Positions 1 through 8,582 of a stretch of 10,899 nt of DNA are shown piece by piece. The stretch's first letter is position 1. The number at the start of each line of letters is the position of its first letter. The notes under the pieces were generated by a model, which was not told the DNA's origin, ran no database searches, and saw nothing but the letters and a program-made list of their open reading frames with translations. The translations under genes and the position numbers were made by a program. Source of the stretch: Acephala macrosclerotiorum (lineage: Eukaryota; Ascomycota; Leotiomycetes; Helotiales; Mollisiaceae); NCBI GenBank assembly GCA_014904845.1, contig MU119980.1:1-10899 (forward strand), given 5' to 3'.

Positions 1-422
1 TTTATTATTTTATATTTTAATTTTAATTTTTTTAAAAATCGCAATTCGCGCATTATTCGTAATCGTTTTTAAATTAAAACAATAAAATTAAAATAAATTT
101 CGAATTTTAAAAAATAATATAAAAAAAATTGAAACAAAAAATTTTAATCGAAAAAAATCGATTAAAAAAATATTTATTTAAAAAATACATTTTATTAAAA
201 CGAATAAACAAACGAAATTTCGAGTAAAAATTGAAATAAAAAAAATCTTATAAAAAAACGATATAAATAAAAATTAATTCTTAAAACGAATTTCATTTGA
301 AAACAATAATCTAAAAACTCGTACTTTTGAATTATCAAATTAATTCTTAATTTAAAAATTAAAATTAATAAATTATTCGCGTTAAAATTTATTTTTCTCG
401 ATAAAAAATATTTTTATTTTAA
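1..422. other. A-rich stretch upstream of gag, no gene seen
   Basis: All three forward frames are broken by frequent stops and I recognise no motif. By position this should be the 5' leader, and perhaps part of the 5' LTR, of the Ty3/gypsy element that follows. I could not find a matching copy downstream of the polymerase gene, so no LTR can be called. The stretch has the same RIP-like composition as the rest: poly-A and T runs with surviving CpG, for example a CpG cluster near 40-65. Confidence 0.4.
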
Positions 423-1260
423 TTATATTATCGATTTTTTTTAAAAAAATTTCTACGAATAATAAAAACAATTTTTTAAAAATATAAAACTTTAAAAAAT
501 ATATATTTATATTAAAACTATAAATACTTTTTTTTTGAAATTTTTAAAGTATTTTAATTCAAAAAAAACAATATTACGACTTTTTTAGAACAATATAACA
601 ATATATACAAAAACTATAAAATTATTTCAAAAACTAAAAAAATACGATTTTTACAATATATTAATTCGATTTACAAAAAGCAAATTCGATTTATATTAAA
701 GTATAATATCGAAAACTATTTAAAAAAAAAGTTTTACAATACTCTAAAAAAAGAATTTCGCGAATACGATTAAAAATACTATCGAATAAATATAGAGTTC
801 TTATATAAAATTATCGATTAATTCACGAAAAATCTTTTAACGATAAAAACGTACGTAAATTTATTCAATTAAGTATTTAAAAAATTGATTAAACGAAACA
901 AATTAAACAAACAATATTAAAAACGCGAATTTATAAAAAAACTTTCAATATATATTAAAAAACAAATCTTTAAAAAAATCGACTACAAATCGACAAAAAT
1001 ATTTATTTACAATTACAATAAAATGTACGAAAAAACGATTATCGTATATAAATATAAAAAAATAAAATAATAATACAATGAAATTAACAATTTAAAATAC
1101 TCGAAAATTTAATAAAAACATTTAAATACTATAATACAAAAAATAATTTCAAATATAATCAATAATTTACTATTTTTTATTTTACTCGAATAATTTATAA
1201 AAAAAATTTAACGAAAAATATATACAATTACTAAAAAAACTTATATCGAATTTCAATTTT
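423..1260 (+). pseudogene. gag: gag remnant of the Ty3/gypsy element (capsid region)
   Basis: In frame 3 the stretch 543-1071 is a long capsid-like remnant with few stops. It starts with a segment reading NNITTFLEQYNNIYKNY at about 567-617, which corresponds to the 'N-x-T-x-FL-x-x-(F/Y)' opening of fungal gypsy Gag. Next comes a K-x-R-x-L segment (639-653). Then comes KKEFREYD followed by a stop (745-771), matching the conserved 'L-K-x-E-(W/F)-(R)-x-x-D' helix. A segment near 912-960, with QY then a stop then KREFIKKL, corresponds to the 'W-F-x-x-G-L' helix. Stops sit where Trp, Arg or Gln would be expected. Capsid protein of this kind forms the virus-like particle around element RNA in the cytoplasm. 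The N terminus is unclear upstream of 540. Frame 3 stays readable to about 1260 and perhaps to 1500, but no zinc knuckle could be recognised there, because Cys codons (TGT/TGC) become TAT/TAC under RIP. The Gag assignment rests on remembered family patterns. Confidence 0.75.
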
Positions 1261-1654
1261 CGATTTTACGTATTATTTAAATTTAAAGAACTCAACAAAT
1301 ATTCGTATTAAAACTCTCAATTCAAATAAATAATTTTATCAAAAAACTGAAAAAATTTTCTCTTTTCTTCGTATTATTCAACGATCTAAAAATCGCTTTA
1401 AACGCTAATACTACAAAAATATCTCAAAAATTGAACAATATTATAATTTCTATAAATTAAAATTAAAATCAATTTACTTTTTCACGAAAATATAAACGAA
1501 AAAAAAGTTTTAATCGTAAATCAAAAAAATATAATAATATAAAATTTCATATAATTCAACGTTAATTAAATTCTCGTAAAATATATTATCAATTATTCAA
1601 AAAAATGCAATAAAAACCAACGCTATATACGATAATTAATAAAGTGAATAATAT
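1261..1654 (+). other. Decayed gag tail, frame unresolved
   Basis: Frames 2 and 3 both give partly readable text here. Frame 3 has an open run over about 1275-1450, and frame 2 has scattered stops. It lies between the capsid remnant and the frame-2 linker, where the nucleocapsid and zinc knuckle of Gag would be expected. I see no surviving Cys-x2-Cys pattern. A frame change from 3 to 2 must lie in or near this interval if gag and pol once formed one polyprotein; otherwise it marks a real gag/pol ORF boundary. Confidence 0.35.
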
Positions 1655-2310
1655 TACTTCGAGTATTTCGAATAAATAAAAAACGAAAAAATCGATTTTT
1701 TTATTAATTATTTTTTCGTAAATCGCTATTTATTTATAAATAAATTAATTAATCATAAATATTACTATCGAAAAAACGATCAATAGTATTATAATTCTTA
1801 AAATCGTAATCGATTTTTACGATTATTTATATTTAGAAATAATCGATATTAATATAATCAAATTATAAAACAAATAATTAGAAAATTCTTTGATTACGAT
1901 TTTAATAAACGCTTTAAAAATACACAAAAAATTTAGAAATCTATTTAATTTATTACTCAAAAAAAAAGTAAAATTAATATTAATAAAAATTTTTTAAAAA
2001 AATCGAATTTATTGTCGTATATTTTTAATAATAATAATATTAATATTCAAAGTTTTAATAAAGCGATTATTGATAAATTCTACGAAAAATTATCGATAAA
2101 TATAGTAATAATAAATACAATAACGACAAATAAATTGAAAAGCAAAATTCAAAGTACACGAGAAAACTTTCAATGAAAAACAAAAATAAAAAAAAAATAC
2201 TCAAAAATCGAATTACAACGACAAATCTTATAAAACGCTTAAAACGAAAAACGAAAAAAAAAATAAACGTAAATCAATCGAAAAACGAGATTTTAAAACA
2301 ATAATTCAAC
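1655..2310 (+). pseudogene. gag-pol linker remnant, frame 2
   Basis: Frame 2 reads with few stops, including an uninterrupted run of 75 codons from 1949 to 2173 bounded by TAA at 1946 and TGA at 2174. The text is rich in Asn and Lys (RIP products of Asp and Glu/Gly/Arg codons), which suggests an originally acidic or charged linker. I recognise no domain. It sits between the capsid remnant and the protease-like segment of the same element, so it probably encoded the C-terminal part of Gag or the N-terminal part of Pol. Downstream, continuity moves to frame 1 somewhere between about 2310 and 2341, which implies another indel or an ancestral frame boundary. Confidence 0.45.
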
Positions 2311-2340
2311 GTTAAAAATAATAATTTTATTAATAAAGTT

Positions 2341-2985
2341 TTATTGTAAAAACTTTTTAAAAATATAATATTATTTTTAAAAATTTAAAAAAGAATAAAA
2401 ATAATTACTAATATTTTAAAAACATCGAATTTTACTATAGTAATTACTAATTAATAATAAAAAAACAACGCTTATTATTTGATTTTAATAAATACTAAAA
2501 TTACTATAATAAAAAAAATATTAAAAATCGTTAATTCTATAAAACAATTTTCTCAAAATCTCTATAAAATATTTAAAAAAACGAGTTAATTTGTTTCTAT
2601 TATTGAGAATCTTATAATACTTGAAATTAATTTCATAAAAATCGATTTTTCGTTATTGATTAAAAAAAAATATATTATCGTTATTTTTAAACTATATTTC
2701 AATTTATTTAAATCAATTAATTCAAATAAAAAATGTAAAATATTGAATATTAAAACGAAATATTGTATTACTTTTACGTATATAATTCGAAATTTCAATA
2801 ATACTATTACAAATATTAAAAACTTTCAATTGTTTATTACTATTAAACAAAATTTCGAATTCGTTGAAATAGCGATTATAAAAATAGAAATTAAACACGA
2901 AATCGAATATAAGATTTTTTTTTTTTTTATAAATAATACAAAAAAAATTCTTTTAAAACAATTATTTGTTATTACAATAAAAATA
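2341..2985 (+). pseudogene. pol: pol N-terminal remnant: aspartic-protease-like segment
   Basis: Frame 1 contains YYLILINTKITIIKKIL at 2473-2523. The part NTKI (2491-2502) is what the retropepsin active site D-T-G-A would become under G-to-A and C-to-T changes, and it follows a hydrophobic strand as in retropepsins. After a stop at 2587 the frame is open for 132 codons (2590-2985), the longest clean run in the element. The text is beta-strand-like (alternating I/V/F with K/N/E) and ends in a TAA at 2986. A methionine codon at 2656 lies inside this run and is not a real start. Retropepsins cut the gag-pol polyprotein during particle maturation. The protease call is tentative: the flap and the second hydrophobic-hydrophobic-G motif are not recognisable. 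The frame is shared with the downstream reverse transcriptase, which supports membership of the same pol gene. Confidence 0.5.
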
Positions 2986-3960
2986 TAAATTGAATATAAA
3001 AATAATAATTCGTAGAATAACGTATTTCGAGATTTCAAAGATTCTAATTCTATTTATATAATTATAATTGTTTTTTCTTTGAAAATTTATTTGCATTAAA
3101 CTACTAAAAATCGCTATATTTATATATATTTTCGAATCGAAAAAACATCGAAAAAAAAATATAACGTAAAAAATTAAATACTAATATTATTAGAAAATAA
3201 TATAATATTAAAATTTGCGAACGATTTTTATATTTTAATAAATTTTTTTCTATTTTTAATTTTTTATTAAATATTTTTAATATTACTTTATATAAAATAA
3301 ATACGATTAAAATAAATATTATTAATTCAAAAAAAAAATATAAATAAAATAATACAAAAAATAAAATTATTTTTTTCGATTTTTTATAAAACGTTTTTTT
3401 TTTTAATAAAAAAAAAATAAACGAAATTTTAAATAAAAAAATTTTCGACGAAAAAACAAAAAAGTATTTTTTTATAATAATATTATTATTTTTAAACGTA
3501 AACGTCAAAAGAAAATATTTGAAAAATAATATAAAATGTTAATTATTTTATTTTATTAAAAAAAAACGAAATCGAAAAATTTTCGAATATAAAAAAGAAA
3601 AAAAAAATTCGAATAAAAAAAATAATTTTATCGTTAAATAATTTTAATTTAAAACTATTTAATATAAACGTTAATACAATATATAAATCTAAATTTAAAA
3701 AAGTACGATTTATCGATTTAATCGATAAAATTAAAAAAGTTTTTAAAGAATAAAAATATTGATTCAAACGATTTAAAGCGTAAAAAATACTTTAAAAATA
3801 CATTAAAAAATATATAAAATACTTATTATCGCGAATTGTTTTAATACTAAAAAAATTACGATTTATTTTTAAATAATTAATATTTTTATTTATCGAAAAT
3901 TGATTATAAAAATTTAAAAAAGAAATATTCGATAAAATAATATTTAATTATAAAAAAACA
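2986..3960 (+). pseudogene. pol: pol linker between protease and reverse transcriptase
   Basis: About 3200-3540 is heavily decayed in frame 1, with many TAA codons and A/T runs. From 3541 to 3750 frame 1 is again clean, about 70 codons ending at TAA 3751. It includes LFNINVNTIYKSKFKKVRF (3655-3711) and then IDLIDKIKKV. This resembles the conserved stretch before the reverse transcriptase in this fungal gypsy lineage, where a 'Y-K-x-x-x-K-K-V-x-P-V-D' motif is usual (from memory). The stop-dense part probably encoded an acidic or disordered linker. Reverse-strand open frames over this interval are Phe/Ile/Leu-rich mirror images of A-rich DNA and are not called. Confidence 0.6.
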
Positions 3961-4860
3961 ATAATATTTAATTAAAAAAAAGTTTTTAAAATCTATGAAA
4001 ATATTAATTCGTTTATTTATATTAAAACAATTCAATATAAAACGTAATAAAAAAAAAGTTTTTATTATTTTAAAATTTTGTTTTCAATTGTAATAAAAAT
4101 ATTTTAAAAACGATTCAATTGTAAAATACTCGAAAAAAATAAAAATTTTTATTGAAATTTATAATTTTTAATTACGAAAAAAATTATTAAAATTTATCGA
4201 TTGATTAATACAATTATAAAAATGAATTCGATTATTTTAAAAAATATTAATATATTTTTTTCTATAAATAAATTTTCTAAAAAATTTATCGAATATTTTT
4301 ACGTTTTTTTAATAAATTTTTTTTTTAAATACGATTAATTCACGTTAAATATTCGAAATAAAAATATAATTATTTTTATGATTTTATTAAAATTTCTACG
4401 AATAATAATACTATTTCAAAGAGCAATTAATTCTATAATTTAATTCGTTCGAATTATTATAATAATTCTAAAAAACGTATTTTTTAAAATCGTAATACTA
4501 TTTTTAAATAACGTAAAAATCAAAAAACTTTATACGAATTACAATAACAAATTAATACTTTTAAAAATTCGTCGATTCGTCTTTGAATATATTTAAAATC
4601 TAAATAAAACATTGAATCGAATCAAAAGAATTTAAATTTGTATAAAATTTAAATTACAATTTTATTAAAACGAAATAATTATTATTAATTTTATTTACAA
4701 TTCTAAAAAACGTTTTTTTGAAAATATAAAAATTATTAAAATTTTAAAATAAATTAAATATAATAATATTTTTAAAATCAAAATTTTTATTGAAATTTGT
4801 ATTTATTACAAAATATAAATTCAATATTTTAATATTATTATCGAATTATTATATCGATTG
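3961..4860 (+). pseudogene. pol: Reverse transcriptase domain of pol, catalytic residues lost
   Basis: All in frame 1. An N-terminal 'F-K-I-Y' and 'K-T-(stop)-(stop)-K-K-S-F' segment (about 4048-4070) is followed by FLITKKIIKIYRLINT (4165-4212), the strand that sets up the palm. Motif A reads LINFFFKYD (4309-4335) where L-I-D-x-F-S-G-Y-D is expected, so its Asp is Asn at 4315-4317. Motif B reads LLKFLR then LFQRAINS (about 4390-4434) for P-L-G-L-L-R and L-P-Q-G-A-x-N-S. Motif C reads LFLNNVKIKKLYTNYNN (4498-4548) for P-F-L-D-D-V-x-x-K-G-P, with both catalytic Asp codons changed to Asn (4507-4512). IRRFVFEYI (4567-4593) and IFIEICIYYKI (about 4777-4809) match the primer-grip and thumb region 'F-(L/I)-G-(V/I)-C-(V/T)-Y-Y-R-I-W-I'. 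The enzyme copied element RNA into DNA. It is inactive here. Confidence 0.93.
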
Positions 4861-4920
4861 ATTAAAAAAAACGAATTTTTCGAATAAAAAAAAAAATAGA
4901 AAATTACTATAATATTTTTA

Positions 4921-5556
4921 TAAAATAAACTTATAACGATTTTAATATTTTGTAAAATTTATTACGATTTTACTAATAAATAAAAAATAATTATTTTAAA
5001 TATTGATATTAATTAATAAAAATATAAAAAAATATTCGATTAATATAATAATAAAAAACGAAAACAAATAATTCGATATAAATCAAAACTTTAAAATACT
5101 ATTAAATGAAACTATAATACAACAAAAAAAAAATATTAAAAAGTTTTAAAATGTTTTCGCAAATTACGATTTTGATTATATAGTATTTATTTTATTTTTA
5201 AAACGAATATTAATACGTTTATCGTTTAATTGAATTAAATAATAATAAATTTTTTTAACGTTTTAATTACTCGTTAATTCGTTTGAATACGATTATTCGA
5301 TTTCGAAATTAAACATATTAAAAAAAGTATTTATATTACTATAGACGAATTATTTAGAAAATCGCGAATAAAGAATAATAATTCAAAAAAAAAAATAAAT
5401 ATCTATAAATTTATTGTAATCGAATTTGATTGTATTAAAATAATTCTAATCTCGATTAAAAAACGTAAAACTAATCGAAAAATTAAAAATAGATCGTTTG
5501 TAATTGAAAATAAACACGTAAAACGAAAATATTTGTTTGAATTATTAGATCAAATT
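4921..5556 (+). pseudogene. pol: RNase H and connection domain of pol
   Basis: Frame 1 continues from the reverse transcriptase. ILNIDIN (about 4996-5013) corresponds to the RNase H entry strand 'I-L-x-V-D-A-S', with this Asp kept as GAT. TTKKKY (about 5119-5136) replaces T-x-x-E-C, with Glu to Lys and Cys to Tyr. KTNINTF (about 5200-5220) replaces E-T-D-A-N-x-L with Asp to Asn. From 5287 to 5556 the frame is open for 90 codons and begins IRLFDFEIKHI. This is the ending 'W-I-x-x-(L/I)-F-D-F-x-(V/I)-x-H-(V/I)-P-G' seen before the 'T-A-D-x-L-S-R' motif, here ITIDELFRKSR (5335-5367). RNase H removes the RNA template after copying. The order RT, RNase H, then integrase fixes the Ty3/gypsy class. 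Confidence 0.9.
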
Positions 5557-5759
5557 TAAAAAAATTCTTTTAAATTCAATATTTTTAATTTTTAATTTTT
5601 AATATCGATCGTATTTTTCGTATACGTCGTATTAATCGCTTTTCTTGAGATTAATAAATTATTGAATAATAATAATAATAATAATACTATTTTTTCTTTT
5701 AATAATAATTATTCAAATTATTTTTAAAATATTGTTTAATATTTAACAATTTTAAAACG
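5557..5759 (+). pseudogene. pol: pol tether between RNase H and integrase, with an Asn(AAT) run
   Basis: Frame 1 continues with stops at 5557 and 5593. At 5665-5685 seven consecutive AAT codons occur in frame, followed by ACT. By the mutation pattern these were probably GAT or GAC (Asp), so the ancestral tether had an acidic run. The following segment, NNNYSNYF then a stop (about 5701-5727), matches the variable 'Y-S-D-D-S' region ahead of the integrase zinc domain in this lineage (from memory). No catalytic motif is expected here. Confidence 0.65.
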
Positions 5760-6436
5760 ATTAAAATAATTTTCAAAAATAGAATTTTACAAATTAATTT
5801 GAAAATCCGTTGATTACAATATTCGAAACAAAATACTATAAAAAAATACTATTAAATTTTATTTATTTCGATTTGTTTTAAACGATTTAAAACAATATAT
5901 AACAATTATAATTGAATTATATAATAAATTCAAATATACTAAAAAAAAAAATATTTATTATCGAGTAATTAATCGATACTACTAAAAAAAATACTATAAA
6001 AACGTTTAAAATTTTATAGTAAACTATAACAATTATTAATATAAAAACAAAAAAAAACACGAGAAAATTTTATATTCTCAAAGAATAATTCTATTATTTT
6101 ATTACATTGAAATAAATATAATTAAATTTTCGCAATATAAAATATTCAATAATTTAATTATAGTACGAAATAATTTTTTCGATTAAATTGAAATCAAATC
6201 AATAAAAAATTCGATTTTTAAAAAAAGTATTAAATTTATTTACAATAATATTATTTGTAAATACAGTGTTTTTAATCACATAAAATTAAACAAAGAACTC
6301 GAATTCAAAAAAATTGTTATTAAAAAATTAAATAAACTCGAAATTAAACGAATTATTATTTTTATATATAATTCGAAAATAAACGAAATAATTGAATGAA
6401 AATATCAATTTATTATTGTCGTATTAATTATTTTAA
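5760..6436 (+). pseudogene. pol: Integrase zinc-binding and catalytic core, inactivated
   Basis: Still frame 1. The zinc domain is visible around 5917-6036: ELYNKFKY (where 'H-x-E-x-G-H' is expected), then IYYRVINRYY and a stop (for 'Y-R-R-V-A-D-R-Y-W-W'), then NYNNY (6022-6036, for 'S-C-x-x-C'). All four ligands have become Tyr. In the core, YYIEINII (6100-6123) replaces the '(V/I)-G-(V/I)-D-(V/I)-(V/I)' strand, with the first Asp changed to Asn at 6115. FFDWIE-like text with a stop for Trp (6175-6192) matches 'L-S-G-W-(V/P)-E'. IKLNKELEF (6280-6306) replaces the '(V/L)-D-G-G-x-E-N' motif, with the second Asp changed to Asn at 6289. NEIIE then TGA (6382-6399) is 'N-G-(M/I)-(I/V)-E-R-G-H', with the third acidic residue (Glu, 6394) kept and Arg turned into a stop. 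A 70-codon open run spans 6187-6396. The enzyme would have inserted element cDNA into chromosomes. Confidence 0.92.
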
Positions 6437-6454
6437 CGAAAAAAAGCAAAAAAA

Positions 6455-7093
6455 AATTGATTAAAATATTTATTAATTGTTTTTTTTGCGAATCGAACGA
6501 CTATTTATAAACTAATTAAATGTACGTTATTTTATATAGTTTATAATAGAAAAATTGTTTTATTTATTGAAATTCGATTTTTTATTTAGAGAATTTTCGA
6601 TTGAAACGAAATATATAATCGAGCGAAGTTTCTTAAGTTGAGAATTAAACAAATTGAAATACGAAACGAGAATATAAAAAAATCGAAACTAAAAAAAAAG
6701 CGTAATCGCAAATAAAATTAAATATATTTCGACGTTTATTATTAAATACGAAAAAAATCAATTCGAGAAAAAAATTTCGTTTTAATATATAATATTAAAT
6801 TTATTGATCAAAATATATTTAAAAACATTAAATTATTGTACAAATAATTAAATTTATATCGAGTTTATTAAATAAATCAATTAAAAAAAAATTATTTACT
6901 TAAAGAAATAAATAAAACAATAATTCAAAAATTATATACTAAAAATCGTTTAAAAAAATTCGTTAAAAAAAATGAATATTAGAATTTTTTAAACAATAAT
7001 AAAAACGAAAATATTATTGAATTTATTGATTTTAATAATAATAAAAATATAAATATAGAAAAAAAAACGATTAAAAAATTTTATAATAAATAA
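6455..7093 (+). pseudogene. pol: Integrase C-terminal part of pol, frame 2
   Basis: After an indel the reading moves from frame 1 to frame 2. LLIVFFANRTTI (6470-6505) corresponds to 'L-P-A-V-x-(W/F)-A-D-R-T-T-(V/I)'. RIKQIEIRNENI (6641-6676) corresponds to 'R-A-R-Q-(L/I)-x-R-R-D-E-D'. A later block reads FVLIYNIKFI (6776-6805). LNLYRVY and QLKKNYLLKEI (6851-6910) match the 'W-L-G-P-Y-(R/K)-V ... G-x-Y-x-L-E-E-(L/F)-D-G' fold. KNRLKKFVK (6944-6970) matches the closing 'G-N-R-L-K-K-F'. The last in-frame stop I follow is TAA at 7091-7093, after an Asn-rich (once probably Asp-rich) tail. I see no clear chromodomain. The reverse-strand open frame over 6989-7177 is an antisense artefact. Confidence 0.88.
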
Positions 7094-7239
7094 AATATTT
7101 AAAAAATTGAAAAAAAAATTGAAATTATAATTCGTATTTTTGAATTTAATAAAATCGAAAAAAATAAATATATACAATTTTTTAAAAATTGAATAAATAA
7201 AAAAAATTCGTCAAATTTTGAAATAATAGCGATTTTTTA
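7094..7239. other. Spacer after pol, possible polypurine tract region
   Basis: A-rich DNA with no readable frame follows the pol stop. In a Ty3/gypsy element the polypurine tract and the start of the 3' LTR should lie within a few hundred bases. The A-run at about 7241-7250, followed directly by a T-rich block, is a possible site, but RIP turns G to A, so any A-run looks like a polypurine tract. I make no firm call. Confidence 0.25.
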
Positions 7240-7475
7240 ATTAAAAAAAAACTATTTTTTCTTTTTCTATTTATAGTAATTCTATTTTTTTATCGATTTT
7301 CTTTAAAATACTTTTATTTATTTTAATAGATTTTATTTACACTTCGAAAACTCTATTTTTTTTTTATTGTAATTAAAACAATTTTATTATATAAAAAAAC
7401 GAAATTATATTATTTTTTCTTTCTTTAAAAAATCTTAAAAAATTTTAATTTTTGAAATTCACAAAAAATATTTTT

Positions 7476-7530
7476 TAATATATTTAAATATTTTTAAATA
7501 TATTTCAATATATTTAAATATATTTCGATT
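7476..7530. repeat. AT-only imperfect tandem repeat
   Basis: Units resembling ATATTTAAAT recur about every 11-16 bases, giving alternating ATATTT and AAATAT. It is low complexity and may be an accidental product of near-total loss of G and C. Confidence 0.4.
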
Positions 7531-8150
7531 ACATTTAATTATATTCAAATTATATAAATATTTGTTAATACAATATTTACTATAATTTATAAAAAAACTT
7601 TTTTCAATTTTTTTTTTTTTTTTTAAAATTTTTTAATTACAATTTTTTAATTTTATATCAATTTAAAAATTATAATTTTTTTTAATATTATTTATTTTTT
7701 TTTTCATTTTTTTAAAATTCTAATTTGTATTATTTTATATATAAACAATTCTATTAATTGAATATATTTTATTTATTTGAACATTTTATAACGATTTTTT
7801 TTAAAAATTTATATATATTTTTTTTTATAAAAACGATTTATAAATATTTACTATTTTTTATTTTTTTTTTTTTACAATTTATTTAATACGTTTTATAAAA
7901 AATCAATATAAAATTGTTTATTTAAAACTTTTAAAATTTTTTATTCGAAATTAATATTACGATATTTCAATTACATATATTAATACGTTTTAAAAAAAAT
8001 TTTCATAAAATCAAACAAATTTTACAATTTTTAATTATTTAAAACGTAAAAATATTTGTTTATTTTTTTTGTGTAATTTTTTTACAAATATAAAAACTTA
8101 TAATTTTTTTCAATTTTATTAATAAATTTTTTTTTTTAAATTTATACGTT

Positions 8151-8233
8151 TTTTATTTTCAAAATTCGATTAATTTATTATATTATTTTTTTATACGCAA
8201 ATTTTATAATTTCAATTTTTATTTTCAAAATTC
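8151..8233. repeat. 17-base direct repeat, 66-base period
   Basis: TTTTATTTTCAAAATTC occurs at 8151-8167 and again at 8217-8233. Both copies lie in the T-rich non-coding block. An exact 17-base match that includes C residues is a little more than expected, but in DNA of this composition it could be chance. Confidence 0.4.
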
Positions 8234-8280
8234 TTATAATATTATTATTATATCTCAAAAAAATATTTTATTAAATTTCG

Positions 8281-8582
8281 AAAATACGAGTTTCGCGTAT
8301 AAAGAACGAAATAAAAATAATTATAATACATTTGTATAAAGTATATAATACGATCTCGATAATTTATAAAAAACTATTAATAGATTATTATTTGAAAAAA
8401 AAATAATTGCAATTAGTAATATTAATAATAAATTTATAAAAACTAAAAATATAATAAAAAAAATTTTAATTAAATAGAAAAAAAACGTTGAAAATAATAT
8501 TATTTTAAAATTTTTTAAGAAAATTTTAAAATAATATATAATTTTAAATAAAATTTTTTTTTTTAAAATAAATAAAATTAAA
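8281..8582. other. A-rich stretch, no assignable gene
   Basis: CpG returns here (for example TTTCGCGTATAAAG at about 8291-8304). Frame 1 over 8281-8400 and frame 3 over about 8370-8450 are partly open, but they do not join into one reading. It may be the beginning of the unrecognised coding remnant that is clearer from 8583 onward. Confidence 0.3.

Larger units (their letters stand above)
423..7093 (+). mobile_element. RIP-degraded Ty3/gypsy LTR retrotransposon (body without identified LTRs)
   Basis: Reading the plus strand through stops gives, in order, Gag, protease-like, reverse transcriptase, RNase H and integrase (zinc-binding, core and C-terminal tail) similarity. RT and RNase H before integrase is the Ty3/gypsy order; copia elements have integrase first. 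The motif style matches a gag-pol lineage common in filamentous ascomycetes (judged from memory, not searched). Frames used are 3 for gag, 2 for about 1655-2173, 1 for about 2341-6436, and 2 again for about 6455-7093, so at least one and probably three indels or frame changes separate the parts. Most in-frame stops are TAA, as expected where TGG, CAA/CAG or CGA codons took C-to-T or G-to-A changes. No LTR pair, primer-binding site or polypurine tract could be fixed, so the outer limits are open. The element cannot be functional. Confidence 0.9.
7240..8280. other. T-rich, CpG-poor non-coding block
   Basis: The composition switches here from A-rich to T-rich on the plus strand, and CpG becomes scarce: none to one per 60 bases over most of 7441-7860, against two to four in the retroelement. 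I see no coherent coding frame on either strand. It contains an AT-only imperfect repeat near 7476-7530 and a 17-base direct repeat at 8151-8167 and 8217-8233. Its position just after pol suits a decayed 3' LTR plus flanking DNA, but I found no matching 5' copy. Confidence 0.45.

Noticed and set aside
2656..2988. A 110-codon ATG-led frame as a stand-alone gene
   Set aside because: The frame is open upstream of the ATG from 2590 and lies in the pol frame, so it is a fragment of the degraded pol gene.
3104..3508. 134-codon reverse-strand open frame, and similar ones at 2586-2798, 2826-3038, 3543-3767 and 6989-7177
   Set aside because: The translations are Phe/Ile/Leu/Lys low-complexity text opposite the plus-strand pol gene. 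A-rich coding DNA gives stop-poor T-rich antisense frames, and no motif is visible. The 3104-3508 case is the least certain, because the plus-strand frame there is also stop-dense.
7261..7340. Possible LTR pair with about 9935-10045 (shared TATCGATTTTCT and AGATTTTATT in the same order)
   Set aside because: The spacing differs (about 35 against 52 bases), and the sequence between consists of T-runs that do not align. Chance matches are expected in DNA of this composition.
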